Of a stretch of DNA of 64,000 nucleotides, positions 49,830-61,299 are shown one piece after another. Source of the DNA: Symbiodinium natans (Eukaryota; Sar; Dinophyceae; Suessiales; Symbiodiniaceae). The notes beneath the pieces were generated by a model. It did not search any database, was not told where the DNA came from, and worked only from the letters and a program-made list of their open reading frames with translations. How positions within the stretch are numbered: the first letter of the stretch is position 1; the number at the start of each line of letters is the position of its first letter. The position numbers were made by a program, and so were the translations under genes. The stretch spans positions 1 to 64,000 of the forward strand of contig CAJNDS010002603.1 in NCBI GenBank assembly GCA_905221605.1. Direction: 5' to 3'.

Positions 49830-51950
49830 GAGAACAAAGGGCCACAAAGGGCCAGAATTGCATCTTTAACTACCTTTTAATGTACAAAGCCATGCGACCC
49901 CAGACAGCCCTTTCATCTGTCTGCCTTCGTGCGGGAAGGCCAATTGTGTCAGGCTCGCCACACGCGCCAGGGCTGCAGCTGCGCTGCAGTATGTCTGAAA
50001 TAGTGCTGCAGTGGCCCTCAGCCCTGGTCTTTTGCAAATGTTTGCAGGGAGTACGAATCGGAGTGCATGTTCAAGGCATCTTGTGCCTGAACAAGCGTGG
50101 TAAAGATAGGTCTTGACCTGGCACGTGTGGCTTGGCATAGTGGCCGTTTGATCCCGGCGACCGGGACTGGCAACTCTTCAGATTTCAACGTCAGATGGCC
50201 GAGTCAGTGTCAGTGCTGTTTGAGGTTTGGTGGCTGTGGCCACATCGAGAGGACCCGGAACTGCAGTCCTGAGCCACGTAGGTGCACGTTGAAAGGCTGG
50301 ACTCCTTTGTAAGATTCTTTTCGCTTCTTGGCTCCAAAAGAGGAGGGCTCAGGCAACGATGCCTGTCTCACAAAGGCTGCCGAGGCCCAAGAAAGCCTCC
50401 AGCGGACTGGCCTCAAGGCCTCAAGGCCTCAAGGCCTCAACACTCCCACTTCACGTGGCTGCTCAGGACAAGGCCACTTGGCGAGACGGCGGCCGCGCGG
50501 CCTTTCTGCAGGATTCTGAACGGTTGCCAGTGGTTACCAATGGTTACTATGCTTGGAAAGTGTGCTCAACTGTGTCCACGTCATGTTGCAAGCGGGTGAC
50601 CTTTCTGCCTTGCTTCGAGCTTTTGTCAGGAGATCGACGTATGCGGCCAGCGCTGTGTAGGACGCATGGTGTGTGCCACGAACTGCATGGCAAAGCGAGG
50701 GTATGGTCCCTCGGCAGATCTTGGCAGTGTTGGGCAGTGGCTATTCGTCAGATGCTGTGAAATGCTGTTGGTCGTTGGGGGCCCCTTGTCCGGCCCTTGA
50801 AGATGCTGTGGGTGAGGCCAGGCCTGCGCCGAGTGCTTCGGCAGCCTCACGCTCAAAGTTCTTCACCACCACAGGGAACTTCAAAAAGATGTGAAGTCAA
50901 AAGCCCTAAAAGCCCTAAACGCCTTAAGCCCAGAACAAAACGTCATCCTGAGGCCCCCTGACAAAGCTGAGGTCTGGTCAGCTGCACAGCGACCAAATGT
51001 TGGCTGCTCGGGGCCGAGCGTGTGAACTTCGGGATTGTCAAGCTGGCTACTTGTGAGTTGCTGGAGGCCATGCGCTAGAGGCGGCGATCAAAATCGGGCT
51101 TGCCGCTCTTGCACAAAGAGTCGCTGCCAGCCGACTTTCGAGGCTGGCATGGCACTGCCCATGAGGACGTGCGAATCTTTGCATGTTCCCCTACAAAACT
51201 TGGCAGGCTTGCAGTGGAATCCAAGATCTGCCTGAGTGGAGTGCGAGCGCAAAGTCCGCAGCTGCAAAGTTGGCAATCGTTTGACGAGCCTGTACAAAGA
51301 TGTGTCGATGTTTGCATGAATGGGATGTGAATTGACACAATCCCCCCAAGTCCAGTTTGTCAGAGGACGTCAGTTCATGCGACCTTCGACCTTTGAAGGG
51401 CATCCAGCTGCATCCAGCAGGATGCTGGCTTAGAAAGAGGCGATTGCCCGAACATGCCTGACAAACTTCACGTTCAGCATGGATGCAGAGTCGGGTTGCA
51501 TGTGTTACAGTGCGGTGCTTTGATCGTGCGATGCAAACTTCAGACTGAGATATACTGAGGTTTTTCGATCGCCGCACCGGCTGCCGCTGGTCAGCTGCAC
51601 AGGTGGCAGAGATATGCCGTGGCAACCTGGCCGAGTGGATGGCGCGGCGAGCTTAGAATCTTAGAGTGTCAGGTCTCCGCGTGCATTTACATGGGACAAA
51701 AATGGCAGCTTTAGCCTTGGAGGTGGGCCTTTTTCCACTGCACGCCAGACGAGGTACGGCACTTGCCAAGTCTTGTCTGTCGTAGCCGCCCGTAGTCGTG
51801 GTTGGGGGATTGGAGGTCATTGGATCGCATTGCAGGGATACATGGGGGTCCTCAGCATTTGGCTCTGTCTCCGTGCCAAAATGGAGGTGAGGTCGGTGAG
51901 GTGATGTGAGGCCAGAGTTTTCGTTGCACAAGTTCTAAGGATTTCTAAGT
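49830..51950. other. Long stretch without a firm gene
   Basis: Weak + frames exist: LNALSPEQNVILRPPDKAEV (about 50918) and ECERKVRSCKVGNRLTSLYK (about 51240). None has a domain or matched splice sites. It is probably intergenic sequence plus UTRs between the P450 and ankyrin genes. Confidence 0.4.
50409..50440. repeat. (GGCCTCAA)4
   Basis: Four exact 8-bp units. Confidence 0.95.
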
Positions 51951-51976
51951 CTCAGGTCCTGCCATTGTCAAATGCC

Positions 51977-52636
51977 ATGTCAGACCCTGTGGAAGTGACA
52001 TACAAGTGCGTGGAGGACTTGAAGAAAGACATGAGCTTCCTTGATCCAGCTGTCATGTGCATGCGTGTAACATTGCCAGGCAAGGGTGTGCCGGCAGGGT
52101 GGCGTTTGCGGATGACCAAAAGAGAACTGGGCGAAGTACTTTCCGCGGCATACCGGGCGTGGCCCGGTTCTGTGGCCTTAACCTTCGAAGCTCCGCCTGA
52201 AGTGGATGAACTTGAAGGGTTGTCACCCAGGTCGGCAAATGGTGTTCGTCTCGCCAATTCCTGCTATGAGGGAGCTGCGGATACTGTTCGTGCATTGCTG
52301 GCTGCCGAAGTGGACCCAGACATCCGAGTAAGGGTAAAGGGACGCAACTCGCCCCTGAACTTGGCCGCACGGGGTGGGCATCTGGGCATTATGCAGCTCC
52401 TGTTGGATCGGCGGGCAGATCCCAATTCCCGCAACGACTTCCAGGAGACTCCACTCCTCTGTGCAGCGAACCGTGCCCGGGGAAATGTGTGTCAGCTGTT
52501 GCTGCAGAGGCGTGCTGATATTCATGCAGTAGATGAGAATGGTGACAATGCTCTCGATTTCCTAGGCCCTGGCAATTCTGAGAGGAAGAGACACTGCCGT
52601 GAGATGTTGCAGACGGCTGGCTGCCTCCGACGATGA
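51977..52636 (+). CDS. Ankyrin-repeat protein
   Basis: A single-exon frame of 219 residues, ATG to TGA, preceded by a CTAAGTCTCAG acceptor-like site 20 bp upstream, compatible with trans-splicing. The N-terminal about 80 residues (PVEVTYKCVEDLKKDMSFLD...) resemble no domain I know. Residues about 88-205 hold three to four ankyrin repeats: ANSCYEGAADTVRALLAAEV, SPLNLAARGGHLGIMQLLLD then RRADPN, and ETPLLCAANRARGNVCQLLL then QRRADIH, DNALDFLG. T/S-P-L-x-x-A-A and the L-L-L-x-x-x-A-D turns are as in the family. Ankyrin stacks bind proteins, so the role is a scaffold or adaptor. An upstream TTG in frame is not needed. Confidence 0.8.
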   Translation: MSDPVEVTYKCVEDLKKDMSFLDPAVMCMRVTLPGKGVPAGWRLRMTKRELGEVLSAAYRAWPGSVALTFEAPPEVDELEGLSPRSANGVRLANSCYEGAADTVRALLAAEVDPDIRVRVKGRNSPLNLAARGGHLGIMQLLLDRRADPNSRNDFQETPLLCAANRARGNVCQLLLQRRADIHAVDENGDNALDFLGPGNSERKRHCREMLQTAGCLRR

Positions 52637-52873
52637 GTTTGACTCTCGACACTGAGCGTGCAGCCGGAAGAAAGCCCATTCTGCACAAGCTTTCGTTCGT
52701 GCAGTCTCGAGTCTAGATTAGGTTTTTTTGTTCCTTGGACTCTCGGACCAGGTACCTGAAAGCAGGTGGTCGGAGCTTGTACAGCTTGTCGATGAAGGCC
52801 ACCTGCAAGTAAGCGGCAAGCATGTGCCGCAAGAGCATTCTTCAACATTTCGTGTAACTGCAGCTGTTTGCAG

Positions 52874-52955
52874 GTGCTGCTTGGGCCGAAGTTGATTTCC
52901 CCGAAGGCTACAACCCGCATGTGCAGGCACGTGCCAGAGAGCGTGACTTGTGACT
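52874..52955 (+). CDS. Short exon candidate
   Basis: After TGTTTGCAG the frame reads GAAWAEVDFPEGYNPHVQAR then ARERDL-stop. Good protein-like composition, but only 27 codons and no partner exon found. The 237 bp since the ankyrin stop may be UTR or intron. Confidence 0.3.
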
Positions 52956-52984
52956 TGTTAGCTCTAGAGTCTCTAGAGTCTAAA

Positions 52985-53010
52985 CACTCCGGCAGCTGGC
53001 TGCCGGAGTG
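52985..53010. repeat. Perfect 12-bp inverted repeat with a 2-nt loop
   Basis: CACTCCGGCAGC, TG, GCTGCCGGAGTG. Just before it is a direct repeat of GTCTCTAGA (52967-52981). Confidence 0.95.
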
Positions 53011-53209
53011 CGCTTGTGATACAGGCTTTCGCATTGGACGTGAAAGCTTGGGCTCGAAGAAGACTACCGCCCAGATAGAGCAGCGCGTCGGTGGCAGGAG
53101 CGCAGGACGTGTTTCGGACGCAGCACATGCTCTGAACGGTGCTCTGCGACAAAAGCCAGAAGTCTCTGTGCTCAACGCTGGGGCTTTGGCCGAATACTTC
53201 TAACACGAG

Positions 53210-54690
53210 AGAGTCGGGCTCCGAAGCAATGGCAACAAGCTCGAAGAGATTTCCTAAAATTCAAGTTCTTTGTTTAGGGCTCTTGTCGCTCTTGTCGAGC
53301 GGGAGGTGGGAGGGGGGGGCTTGGTGGGGACTGTGGGCAAGGGAGGTTCATCCAGCCTGTCTTCTTATGACCGCACAGTGCGAAGCAGATATGTTGCGCA
53401 TGATTTAGATGCATTTTGCATTATTTGCACGCAGCAATTCGCTGAGAGGCCATGCGCTTAACGATGGTCGCGGCCTCAGAATTGAGACGGAAGAGCAGAG
53501 TGGAGCACGGCCGTTGTTCACGTTTGTGGCAGCTCCACCCCTCCCCAAGCTTCTGCAACAAATGATTTACGTAACAGAAAAGGTATGGCTTAGCTTTCGC
53601 CGCAAAGATCGGGCGAATCGACCTGTCAAGTAGAGGATCCTATACCATCCGAGCATCGTCCGATGATTTACTACATTGCCCGCAGCCGAGCTTTCATTCT
53701 GAGGACAAAAGCAGTGCATGACAGTGCATGGATGATCGGCCCACTTTGCGAGGTGACGGCACTCGCACTTCCGGTCTTGACCTGAGTCCGTAGGGGGTTA
53801 TCAGGCTGAAATGTATTTCTTGTGCTTCTCTCACCCATTTGGAACAAGGAAAAGATAATGAAAAGACGCACTGTGATTTTGTTAACTTCGGTGTAAATTC
53901 ACCGTTTAACGCTCATAAACTCTGGTGAATCTTAATGTTGGGATTTTGGTCGCTAACTCATTCCTCTACCTTCCTTTCTATATTTCATGTTGATGTTTCT
54001 CGCAGTACAGATAAGCGCTGTTCATATGGTACTAAGGCCTCTTCTATGTTGGCTGAAATGTAGTACATATGCAATGCATTTGTGGATTTCATGTCCTTGC
54101 TCGTTCTTTTCACCTTAAGGCTTGAACATCACAAACTTTGTTGCCATGAGTCCAATGTTCACTGTCATCATCATCTTACTAGTGGTAATTCACTGTGATC
54201 ATCATCTTATTCTTGCAGCATGTTTGTATGTTTCACCCAGGTCTGTTGGTTCGCTCACACGCTTAGTGAATGCGGGTTTGCTAATCATCGACTAAAGTAG
54301 AAGTCATGCTTTAAAAGTAAAATAAAGGGCTTCATATTTTCAGTTAAATATGAAGATCATTTTTAGTAGGATTCCCATAACATAAATATGATATAGTAAG
54401 TGTAAAGCATAATACCGTACGAGAATCCCCCCCCCCCCCGCCTCCACCACATTCCCCATGAGCTTGGGATGTCTTAATGGTTAAGCGATTTACCAGGTTT
54501 GAAACGCTTTAACGGTGCATCAGATGGCTTATCTTATGCACGGTCGATGAACGGCTCAGTTCATAAGGTGTTGGGAACAAGTTCTTTGTCAACCAGTGAG
54601 TGGTGAAGCTAAAATGCAAGGAAACATAAGGAAACACTGCGTCTGGAGGGGTCTGTAGCGCAGACACGCGCAGCCTTCTGTTCTCTTCTG
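53210..54690. other. AT-richer gene-free island
   Basis: No ORF above 90 codons and a marked fall in GC, strongest at 53870-54420. It holds a degenerate repeat (TTCACTGT(C/G)ATCATCATCTTA at about 54160 and 54191) and a C-tract at 54427-54441. Possibly foreign, or a domain boundary between gene clusters. Confidence 0.5.
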
Positions 54691-54699
54691 GGCAAATTG

Positions 54700-55215
54700 A
54701 CATCTATGCCTTCTCAAGCCGGAGATGCGCAGGTAGTGACACATTACAACCTCGAAAACTTGGGCTTCCGCAAGCACAAGACTCGAACTTACCTGTGCAG
54801 CTTCCCAGCTATTTTTGCTTGGTGTTGGGCAGCGGCTCTGCGTTTGTGTAAGGAGTGGCACTCTTCAGTACTGGCTTCGTCGAGGACAGGGCAAAAGAAC
54901 GGAGCTCAGAGGCGTCGAAATTTCTCTCCATCTTGTAGGTTGCCATGGTTGCTGACCCATTTGAGGCACGGGGCCCCCAATCGTCTTTTGCCATGGTGTG
55001 GGAGTCAACCTGCTGCCATACGCCTCTTGGCAGAAGTATGGACATGTGCGGACGCGGTATGTTTTGGGCGCTCCAAAGCATGGTATTCGATCTCGAAGCC
55101 GTCGAAGTTCCGAAGCCTCCACTCTGCTGTCGCCAACTTTCCAGAGGAACATTTCATCACGGAGCTGCTGAGGCCGGGAGGCACTGCACGGCATTGCTCG
55201 CTGAGCTGAGCTGTT
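54700..55215 (+). CDS. Unassigned exon candidates upstream of the hydrolase
   Basis: KPSKFRSLHSAVANFPEEHF then ITELLRPGGTARHCSLS-stop (55104-55209) looks coding. Earlier frames (SQAGDAQVVTHYNLENLGFR, 54710) are doubtful. They may encode the N-terminal part of the hydrolase or another gene. Confidence 0.3.
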
Positions 55216-55339
55216 GAGAGTTGAGACTTGATGTTTTTCGCAAATTAAAATTAGCGAAAGTGAGTGGACAAGGCTGTGCCCCTGACATGCAAGAACCGAT
55301 TTGATATGCGGCTACCCACAGCACGCCCAAGGCAAGTGC

Positions 55340-56330
55340 CAAAGAGCAAAAGCGTCTTTCTGGTGTCTTTGCCGCACATCTCCATGCGAATCAAGGAGGA
55401 CCTCTGTGCAGTGCAACACAGAAGTGCTCGCTTACCAATGCATCCAGAAAGGATGTGCCATCCAGTGCAGAGATGGTCGCATGCCTTCGAGACATGCTCA
55501 CGAGCTGGGATTTTGATTCGGTTCCTTGCCGTGATTGGTGGTGTGTGAACACGAATTAGGCATGTTTAAGTGTCAATATGAACGAATCTTGCAGGCTCAC
55601 TTTGTCGGCCATTCCTTTGGATCCATCGTCGTGGCCTGGATGTGCAAGAACGCCAAGGAGACAGCCGTGAGCTTACGCCGCGTTAGGAACAGGTGAAATG
55701 CAAAGAGACGAAAGGCAAAGCTCCCGCTCTTCGTTCACGTCAGGTCAAAATCGCAACCTTCTTGGATCCTGTGTGTTTTCTTCTCATCAAGCCAGATGCC
55801 AGGGCCGCCAGTACGGTTGTGCAAATGCGTGCGTAACCTGGCTCGCTGCTGGGCAAGCTGCTTGGCAAGGTCTGTTACAACTTCATGTACCGGAGCCCGG
55901 AGACTCCTACACAGCTGCTTCTACACTACTTCGTTGCGCGCGAGCTCTTCATTGCGCGACTTGCCCGTGATGGAAGTTTCGAGATGTGCTCAAAGTGGAA
56001 GTGGACAGCTCAGGCATAGTCTATCCCGGAACTTTTTCTGGTTCCAGAACTTGCTTTGGCCTGAGGCAGGTGAACAAGCGAGGAAACGCAATGACTCCCA
56101 GCCCGCAAAGCTTAGCAAAGCTTGCCAGGAGCTGACGATGCCTGCGCTGGTTATGCTGTCCGGCGAGGACTCCATTGCCGCGGCCATGGCTTGGGACTGT
56201 CATCGTCTGTGGCTTTTAACAGTTCGTGGGCTGTTCTCAGGTTCCAGCACATTCCGCTCCTTGGTGGCGACGTGGGCACTGACTGCAGAGTGTGTCTGGC
56301 AGCTTTGTGTGAGGTTCGCCGCTATCTAAC
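55340..56330 (+). CDS. Alpha/beta-hydrolase fold protein (multi-exon)
   Basis: Exons in order: ~55346-55405 (SVFLVSLPHISMRIKEDL); ~55448-55520 (DVPSSAEMVACLRDMLTSWD); 55595-55666 (AHFVGHSFGSIVVAWMCKN, 24 codons); 55744-55797 (VKIATFLDPVCFLLIKPD); 55870-55955 (VCYNFMYRSPETPTQLLLHY); 56014-56065 (HSLSRNFFWFQNLLWPE); 56129 onward (ELTMPALVMLSGEDSIAA). GHSFG is the nucleophile elbow (Ser) and the Asp in SGED is in place for the acid. The LDPVCFLL...D-VCYNF-YR...LSR-FFW-QN-LWPE order matches a eukaryotic hydrolase family I know by pattern, which fixes the splice sites. Introns are only 58-77 nt; three have GC donors (55798, 55956, 56066). The C-terminus with the His is unresolved. The substrate cannot be told; lipase or esterase activity is likely. 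Confidence 0.75.
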
Positions 56331-56429
56331 TGGCTGGCTGCAGCAGCAGAGCACAGACACCTTCAGGCTGTGGAGGGCACAGGGATACACAGGGAGGGCC
56401 CAAAGAGGGCCAAAGCACAAGGAAGATGC

Positions 56430-56642
56430 AAGATACGCAACCAACGGCTGTCAGGCTTCTTTGGTTTCCGAATCTCGGACATGGGGAGATGAACTTTGGC
56501 CCAGTCGGGCCTTTGCCTCAAGATCGGACACTTTGAGCCCCGGAAAAAGCGCTCTGTTCTGGCAAGGCTGGCCGCTGTCAAGCGAATTGTGGCGGAGATG
56601 ATGGCGCTGGAAGCCAGGCTTCAAGTAGGGCGCCGCAGGTAG
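56430..56642 (+). CDS. Basic helical C-terminal exon, unassigned
   Basis: CLKIGHFEPRKKRSVLARLA then AVKRIVAEMMALEARLQVGR, RR-stop at 56640-56642. Upstream, KAQGRCKIRNQRLSGFFGFR is in the same frame but separated by a stop, so an intron is needed. The style is like a small ribosomal or RNA-binding protein tail. It may close the hydrolase gene or be a separate gene. Confidence 0.35.
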
Positions 56643-56649
56643 CCGCAGG

Positions 56650-57310
56650 TGGCCATAGCGCGTGCCTGCGCAAGCGCAAGTTTCCCAATTGTTTTACGTT
56701 GCTTGAGGGGAGAGCTGTCTCCGCCCGTTCCAATGTCTCACCCCTACGCGCCGTCCCAGATGTCGGGCCCGTTGCCGCGACGCTGCAAGAGGTATTGATT
56801 TGGCTTCATCAAACGAGTGTCCCAACAGCAAAGCAGGAGCAGATGGTGTCAGGCAATGAGAAGAGCTGGGAACAAGCAGAGATTGAGTTGCCGACGGAGT
56901 CTTAGGAAAAATGCCTGGCGCAGATAGGAAGGAGGTTCTGCGGTCGCCCTGCGCCTCCTGAGATCCTAGCCCACTCTTCGTGCCCTTGCGTAGCAAGACC
57001 CTAGGGGATGGCGCGGCAGAGAGAGAGAGAGAGCGATAGAATGCCAGATGGTTTGGCAGTCAAAGAAGGTTCATTCGTTGCCAACATGTGGTTGCCAATG
57101 GTCATGAGATGTGAATGAAGAGTAGCCGCAAGTACAGCCGTTGGCTCGAAAGAGAGGGACACGTCCTCTGAAGTGCCACAGGCGCGCGCGAGCTCTCTGG
57201 ACACCATATTATGATCGAGAGTTCATTCAAAGTAGGGGTTTCCGAAATGGGAGATGGCATTCGATCTTATTTGATCGGAGTGCTGAGAGATGAGGGGCGA
57301 GAGGAGTTCC
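56650..57310. other. No firm gene
   Basis: GA-rich short repeats at 57014-57034. No domain-bearing frame. Confidence 0.35.
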
Positions 57311-57347
57311 TTTTGTGTTTGTCGTCTCTCCTCTGAGCGTTCGCGCA

Positions 57348-57530
57348 GATCTCTGTGTGGAGGAGAAGTGGAGGAGCGATGCACGAGCCGCTCTCGCCAA
57401 CTTCCGCCCTCATCTGCCCCTTGGAGTCGCACAGAACTTGAGACCGAACAGAGTTATCCGAGTAGCACTACGCACAAATGCGCCTGGGGCAATGCAGCCT
57501 TCCGGAAATCCCTTGAGTATTGCGCAATAA
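57348..57530 (+). CDS. Unassigned exon
   Basis: After TTCGCGCAG the frame reads LCVEEKWRSDARAALANFRP, then LRPNRVIRVALRTNAPGAMQ, to a stop at 57528-57530. Balanced composition, family not recognised. Confidence 0.4.
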   Translation, partial: DLCVEEKWRSDARAALANFRPHLPLGVAQNLRPNRVIRVALRTNAPGAMQPSGNPLSIAQ

Positions 57531-57854
57531 GTCCTGAGTTTTAGAGCTCTTAGAGTTCTTAGAGTTCTGGGACGTATCTACAGACGGGGGACGTCGGGAA
57601 GCTGCAGTTGGCTCGTCGGCGTGGAATGTGGACCATGCTACGTTGGATCTGAAGGTCAGTCCCTCCATTCCTCTCCACCGATCGCAGTGGCCTGGAGCTG
57701 AGTAGCGCTGAGAAGTTTATGCCGGAGAAAACACGTGAGAGAGTCTGACCACTTGCTGTTTCAAATTTGAGAAGCTTCACAATTTCTGGTGCAACTGGTG
57801 CACTTGTTGATCGCTGCGGGCATGCTCAGGTTCACGAGACTAATCTGCGGCGGC

Positions 57855-58015
57855 CATCCAGTGTGGAACTCATCTGGTACTTGTACGTTTCCTTCGCTGG
57901 GTTGTTGAGGCTTCGGCTCTACTATAGTGGGTGGCTCGTGGTGAGGCAAGGCTTCGTCTGGCTTCGATCCGACGAGGAGTCAAGGTACTCGACGAACATG
58001 CCTGCAGATGCTTGA
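57855..58015 (+). CDS. Hydrophobic exon, possibly MBOAT-like
   Basis: PSSVELIWYLYVSFAGLLRL then RLYYSGWLVVRQGFVWLRSD and EESRYSTNMPADA-stop. The R-x-x-Y-Y-x-x-W segment after a membrane helix loosely recalls membrane-bound O-acyltransferases, a weak resemblance only. A GT donor (GTG|GTGAGG) inside could end the exon at about 57938. Confidence 0.3.
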
Positions 58016-58214
58016 AGCATCCCCGTTTACACATGCTTTAGAATTCCGTGCCGTGCGATATAGGCTCGGCCACGCTGTTGACCCATGGCAGCATCGCCAG
58101 GCCTGCCGCCGACAACGCAAGTCCAATCAATTGTTACGCGGGCAGATTCAGTCCTGCCCACTTGCGTTTGGCGAGACTTCCGTGGCGCTGCACAAAGCCC
58201 ACAGGCAAACACAG

Positions 58215-58216
58215 GC

Positions 58217-58249
<33 letters not shown>
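58215..58249. repeat. (CA)n microsatellite
   Basis: Pure CA run. Confidence 0.96.
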
Positions 58250-58252
<3 letters not shown>

Positions 58253-58259
58253 CTTCACA

Positions 58260-59330
58260 TTGCTCTTAGAACACTGGATGTTTCGCGGGCTTGCATTTCA
58301 AGAAAGACATATCTGCGCATGTGCGGAGCAAAGTTCAAAGATGAGACGTGAAACTGGGTTGAACACAGACCGCACTCAGCAACCCAAACTTCCCCAAAAC
58401 GGGCAGCATGCATGCGCATGACGTAGCCGCATAGCCAGCTAGTTGGATGGCACAAGAACCGTGTCTCATCCTTCGTGAGTTCCAAGACCTTAATGCTTCG
58501 CCAGAACCGTGTCCTCATTGTTGCCAGGGCTGCAGCAGACATGGTGCTGAGACCAGTGTCATCTAGTCGTCCCCTCGAGCTTTCTTTTTCAGAGACCGTA
58601 GCGTGCCCTGCAAGGGCCGCGCCATCGAAACGAGCTAAGGTGAGCTGAAGCCCGTGCAGCCGCCCGTGCGGCCTTCTCGTCGGGGCTCGAAAGAGTCGAA
58701 GGGTGACGGCCGGGGCGCCCGGTGAATTGGCGTTTGCTTAGCATGGATGAGATCGTGCTCTCGTACTTGTGCAGGCTATGCTGCGGAGCAGGCAGTCCAG
58801 CTTAGCTCCAGCTTATGCATTCAACTTTTCTGGCGGAGCCTTCTGCGCTGATCAGGTAGAGGAGGAGCTCCTAGACCGACCTAGTGTTGCTCCCAGTCCT
58901 TGGGTCGGAAGGGCCCGAGATTCTTGCAGAAACAAGCAGCATAGCACATGCCACATGCTGGCATGCACAAAAGACCGCCAGGGATTTTTGGGGTAAAGAA
59001 GGGCAAGAAGATTATTGATCATCTTTTGTCGATGTCTGTGTTCTCTTGAGGTTAACCTGAAGTTGACAGACCCTTGGTTTACCTCGTTTACTTGTTGAGG
59101 GCAGTTTTTGGCTAAAGCCTGCAGCATGTCCGATGCCTGGATGCGCATTGTCAGGTGTGCGCCTACTTTCAGAAGATGAGGTCACTCAGCGTGCGACGAG
59201 TGCTTTGAGTTACTTCAGGCAGGTCCTTGACAGGTGTGAGCTTCAATAGTTGAGCGATTTCAGATGCTTGCAAGGGAAACCCGTGAGATTAACCAGCATG
59301 CCCGCAGCGTGGAGGAGATGGCCAGGGCCT
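58260..59330. other. No firm gene
   Basis: Short frames on both strands without domain or splice evidence. Confidence 0.35.
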
Positions 59331-59454
59331 GACCTTTTCTTCATGAGCTGGGGTGATGCTGCGATTTGGGAAACACGAGCTTTTACGCTGTTTCTTCCGC
59401 ACACTCAAATCGCCAGAATTCGCCAGACACGTCGGGCAACCTCACCTGTCATGT

Positions 59455-60213
59455 GAATCAGGAGGTGGCACTGGCTCGCGCCCGTCGGCGCCGGCATTCG
59501 GAGGTGATGCAGCAATTGATGGTTCGGTGGCAGTTGGCGTGTTTCTGTTTGCAGGAACTTCGGCCAAAGCAGATTCTCGCCTTGCAAGGATTGCAGGAGG
59601 TGGGGTGCGAAGCATGCCTCATGATGTCGGGATGTGGCGTGCAGATGTCGACAGGCAGCGGAGGAAGTGGACAGCGAGGACACCCAAGCTGCTGCTACAT
59701 CGTCTGCGACAGACACAGGCCATATGTGACGTGTGGTTCGCAGGAGCATGAAGAAGTGCCCGAGCTGAAGACCCTCGCTGAGCGCATGGGTTATGGTGTT
59801 AAGCCCAACCATCCGGCCGGCCCCCCAACGGCCGAGACAACTTGGATTGATCGCGACTGCTTCCGTGATTTCCAGTAGATAAGCAAAAAAAGTGTCTGCT
59901 GACCAAGTCCAAGTGGAGGAAGAAGGCACCAGAAGAGAAGCCAAAGAAACCTGGAGTGGACCCCTTGGTGCAGCGTGAAGAAACTTCCCAAAATGAGATG
60001 GCTGTGTGAGACACATGTTGCGCTCAGGGCTTCGCAAGTTCGCGGCTCAGATGGATGTGTGTGCGACAAGTTGGTGCCACCATTCCTGAAGGATGCGCCA
60101 AGTATCACGGAGTACAAAACACTGGGTCAGCAGTCGCTTCGTGGCCTAGGCATACAGGCTGGAAGTAACGATCTATTGGCACGACTTCGCCAGAGACGAG
60201 TCACAATTGAGTG
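59455..60213 (+). CDS. Unassigned multi-exon gene, 3' part
   Basis: Frames in order: SRPSAPAFGGDAAIDGSVAV then SRLARIAGGGVRSMPHDVGM and ADVDRQRRKWTARTPKLLLH (59475-59720); after GGTTCGCAG (59748), EHEEVPELKTLAERMGYGVK then PAGPPTAETTWIDRD; after GATTTCCAG (59876), DKQKKCLLTKSKWRKKAPEE then KPKKPGVDPLVQREE; after GCGGCTCAG, CDKLVPPFLKDAPSITEYKT then LRGLGIQAGSNDLLARLRQR, stop at 60211-60213. Each frame change coincides with an acceptor AG. The Lys-rich stretch suggests nucleic-acid binding. Not recognised. Confidence 0.45.
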
Positions 60214-60725
60214 AACAGCCTTCCTCTGGTTTCACATTGCTGATTGAAGTTGATTGCAATGACATCTGCATTGTGCGCTGCTGTTTGCCAAACAGGTAGG
60301 CAATGGGCCGGTTATTGGCAGAGTAGGCACCTAGTATGGACTTTGTCATGTTTAGAGGCCTCGATTGCCTCGATCGCGACGAGCAGATTCAACATGTTTC
60401 AACAGGGTCTGCTTAGCGGCGCCACGTTCTGACTGTATAGACATGTTCATTCCGGTGGCTGGCCTGGTTCAGAATTTAGAGTTGTGTGGTGAGGCCTAGA
60501 TTTTGCAAATGGAAGGCTTTTCTCTAGCGCCCGTTCCCAACCTATTCTGAATGGCAGAAAGTAAGGATGTAAAGTGCTGGAACTAATGCTACTCCTGCGG
60601 TCGCGGTGGTACGTAGCAATGCCAGGTGGGACAAGTAAGTAGAACCATTCCACTGGGCCAATCGCCGCTGTCGGTCAGATGGTGCGCTGGCCCTGCGTTC
60701 GCGTCAACCTGCGCGGCATGCTATG

Positions 60726-61134
60726 CTATTTTGAAGCGTGCTTCTTATCGTTGCTGCCCATGGTGCAAGGTGGATTTGCTGCGCAGTAGCTACCCTGGTT
60801 GATGGGTGTACCGATTTGGGATTGGAGCCGAGACACTTGAAGCTGCAAATCGATCTGCTTGATCTGGAGATGTTGACGGGCCACGCGTGCTCGCTGCACA
60901 AGACGTGCCATCTCCCAGTCAGAACGGTTGATGTGTGCTGTAAAAGCGCTTTGTCTGTGCAAGTGTAGAATGTGATTCTGCGACCAATTTCTCATCACCT
61001 GTGTCGATTCCTGATGCAATTGGTGGCTCAAGTTCATCAGCACCCATGAGGCCGATGAGACAGCATGGGCTACTCGACGTATTCACATCACCATGGCTTC
61101 GTCCTGCCAGAATGACCAGTTGTGATAAAGCCAA
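60726..61134 (-). CDS. Minus-strand coding-like block (doubtful)
   Basis: Two minus frames look protein-like: DWEMARLVQRARVARQHLQI then KQIDLQLQVSRLQSQIG (60780-60910), a heptad-like Leu/Ile/Gln pattern, and CCLIGLMGADELEPPIASGI (61000-61070). Plus-strand frames are also open. If real, this is a local exception to the + orientation. Confidence 0.25.
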
Positions 61135-61299
61135 TCATCTACAACTCATGCGTGGCCGGTGCAGAGTAACAGCATGGTCTTGTCGCATGAAATGCGTACA
61201 CGTGCATAGTGCAGTCACACCCGACCAAGAGCCAATGCAGACTTTTATAGCTATGGCACAGCGACTTGCTTGAGGACAATGGTCCGTATGCGTGCCTTT

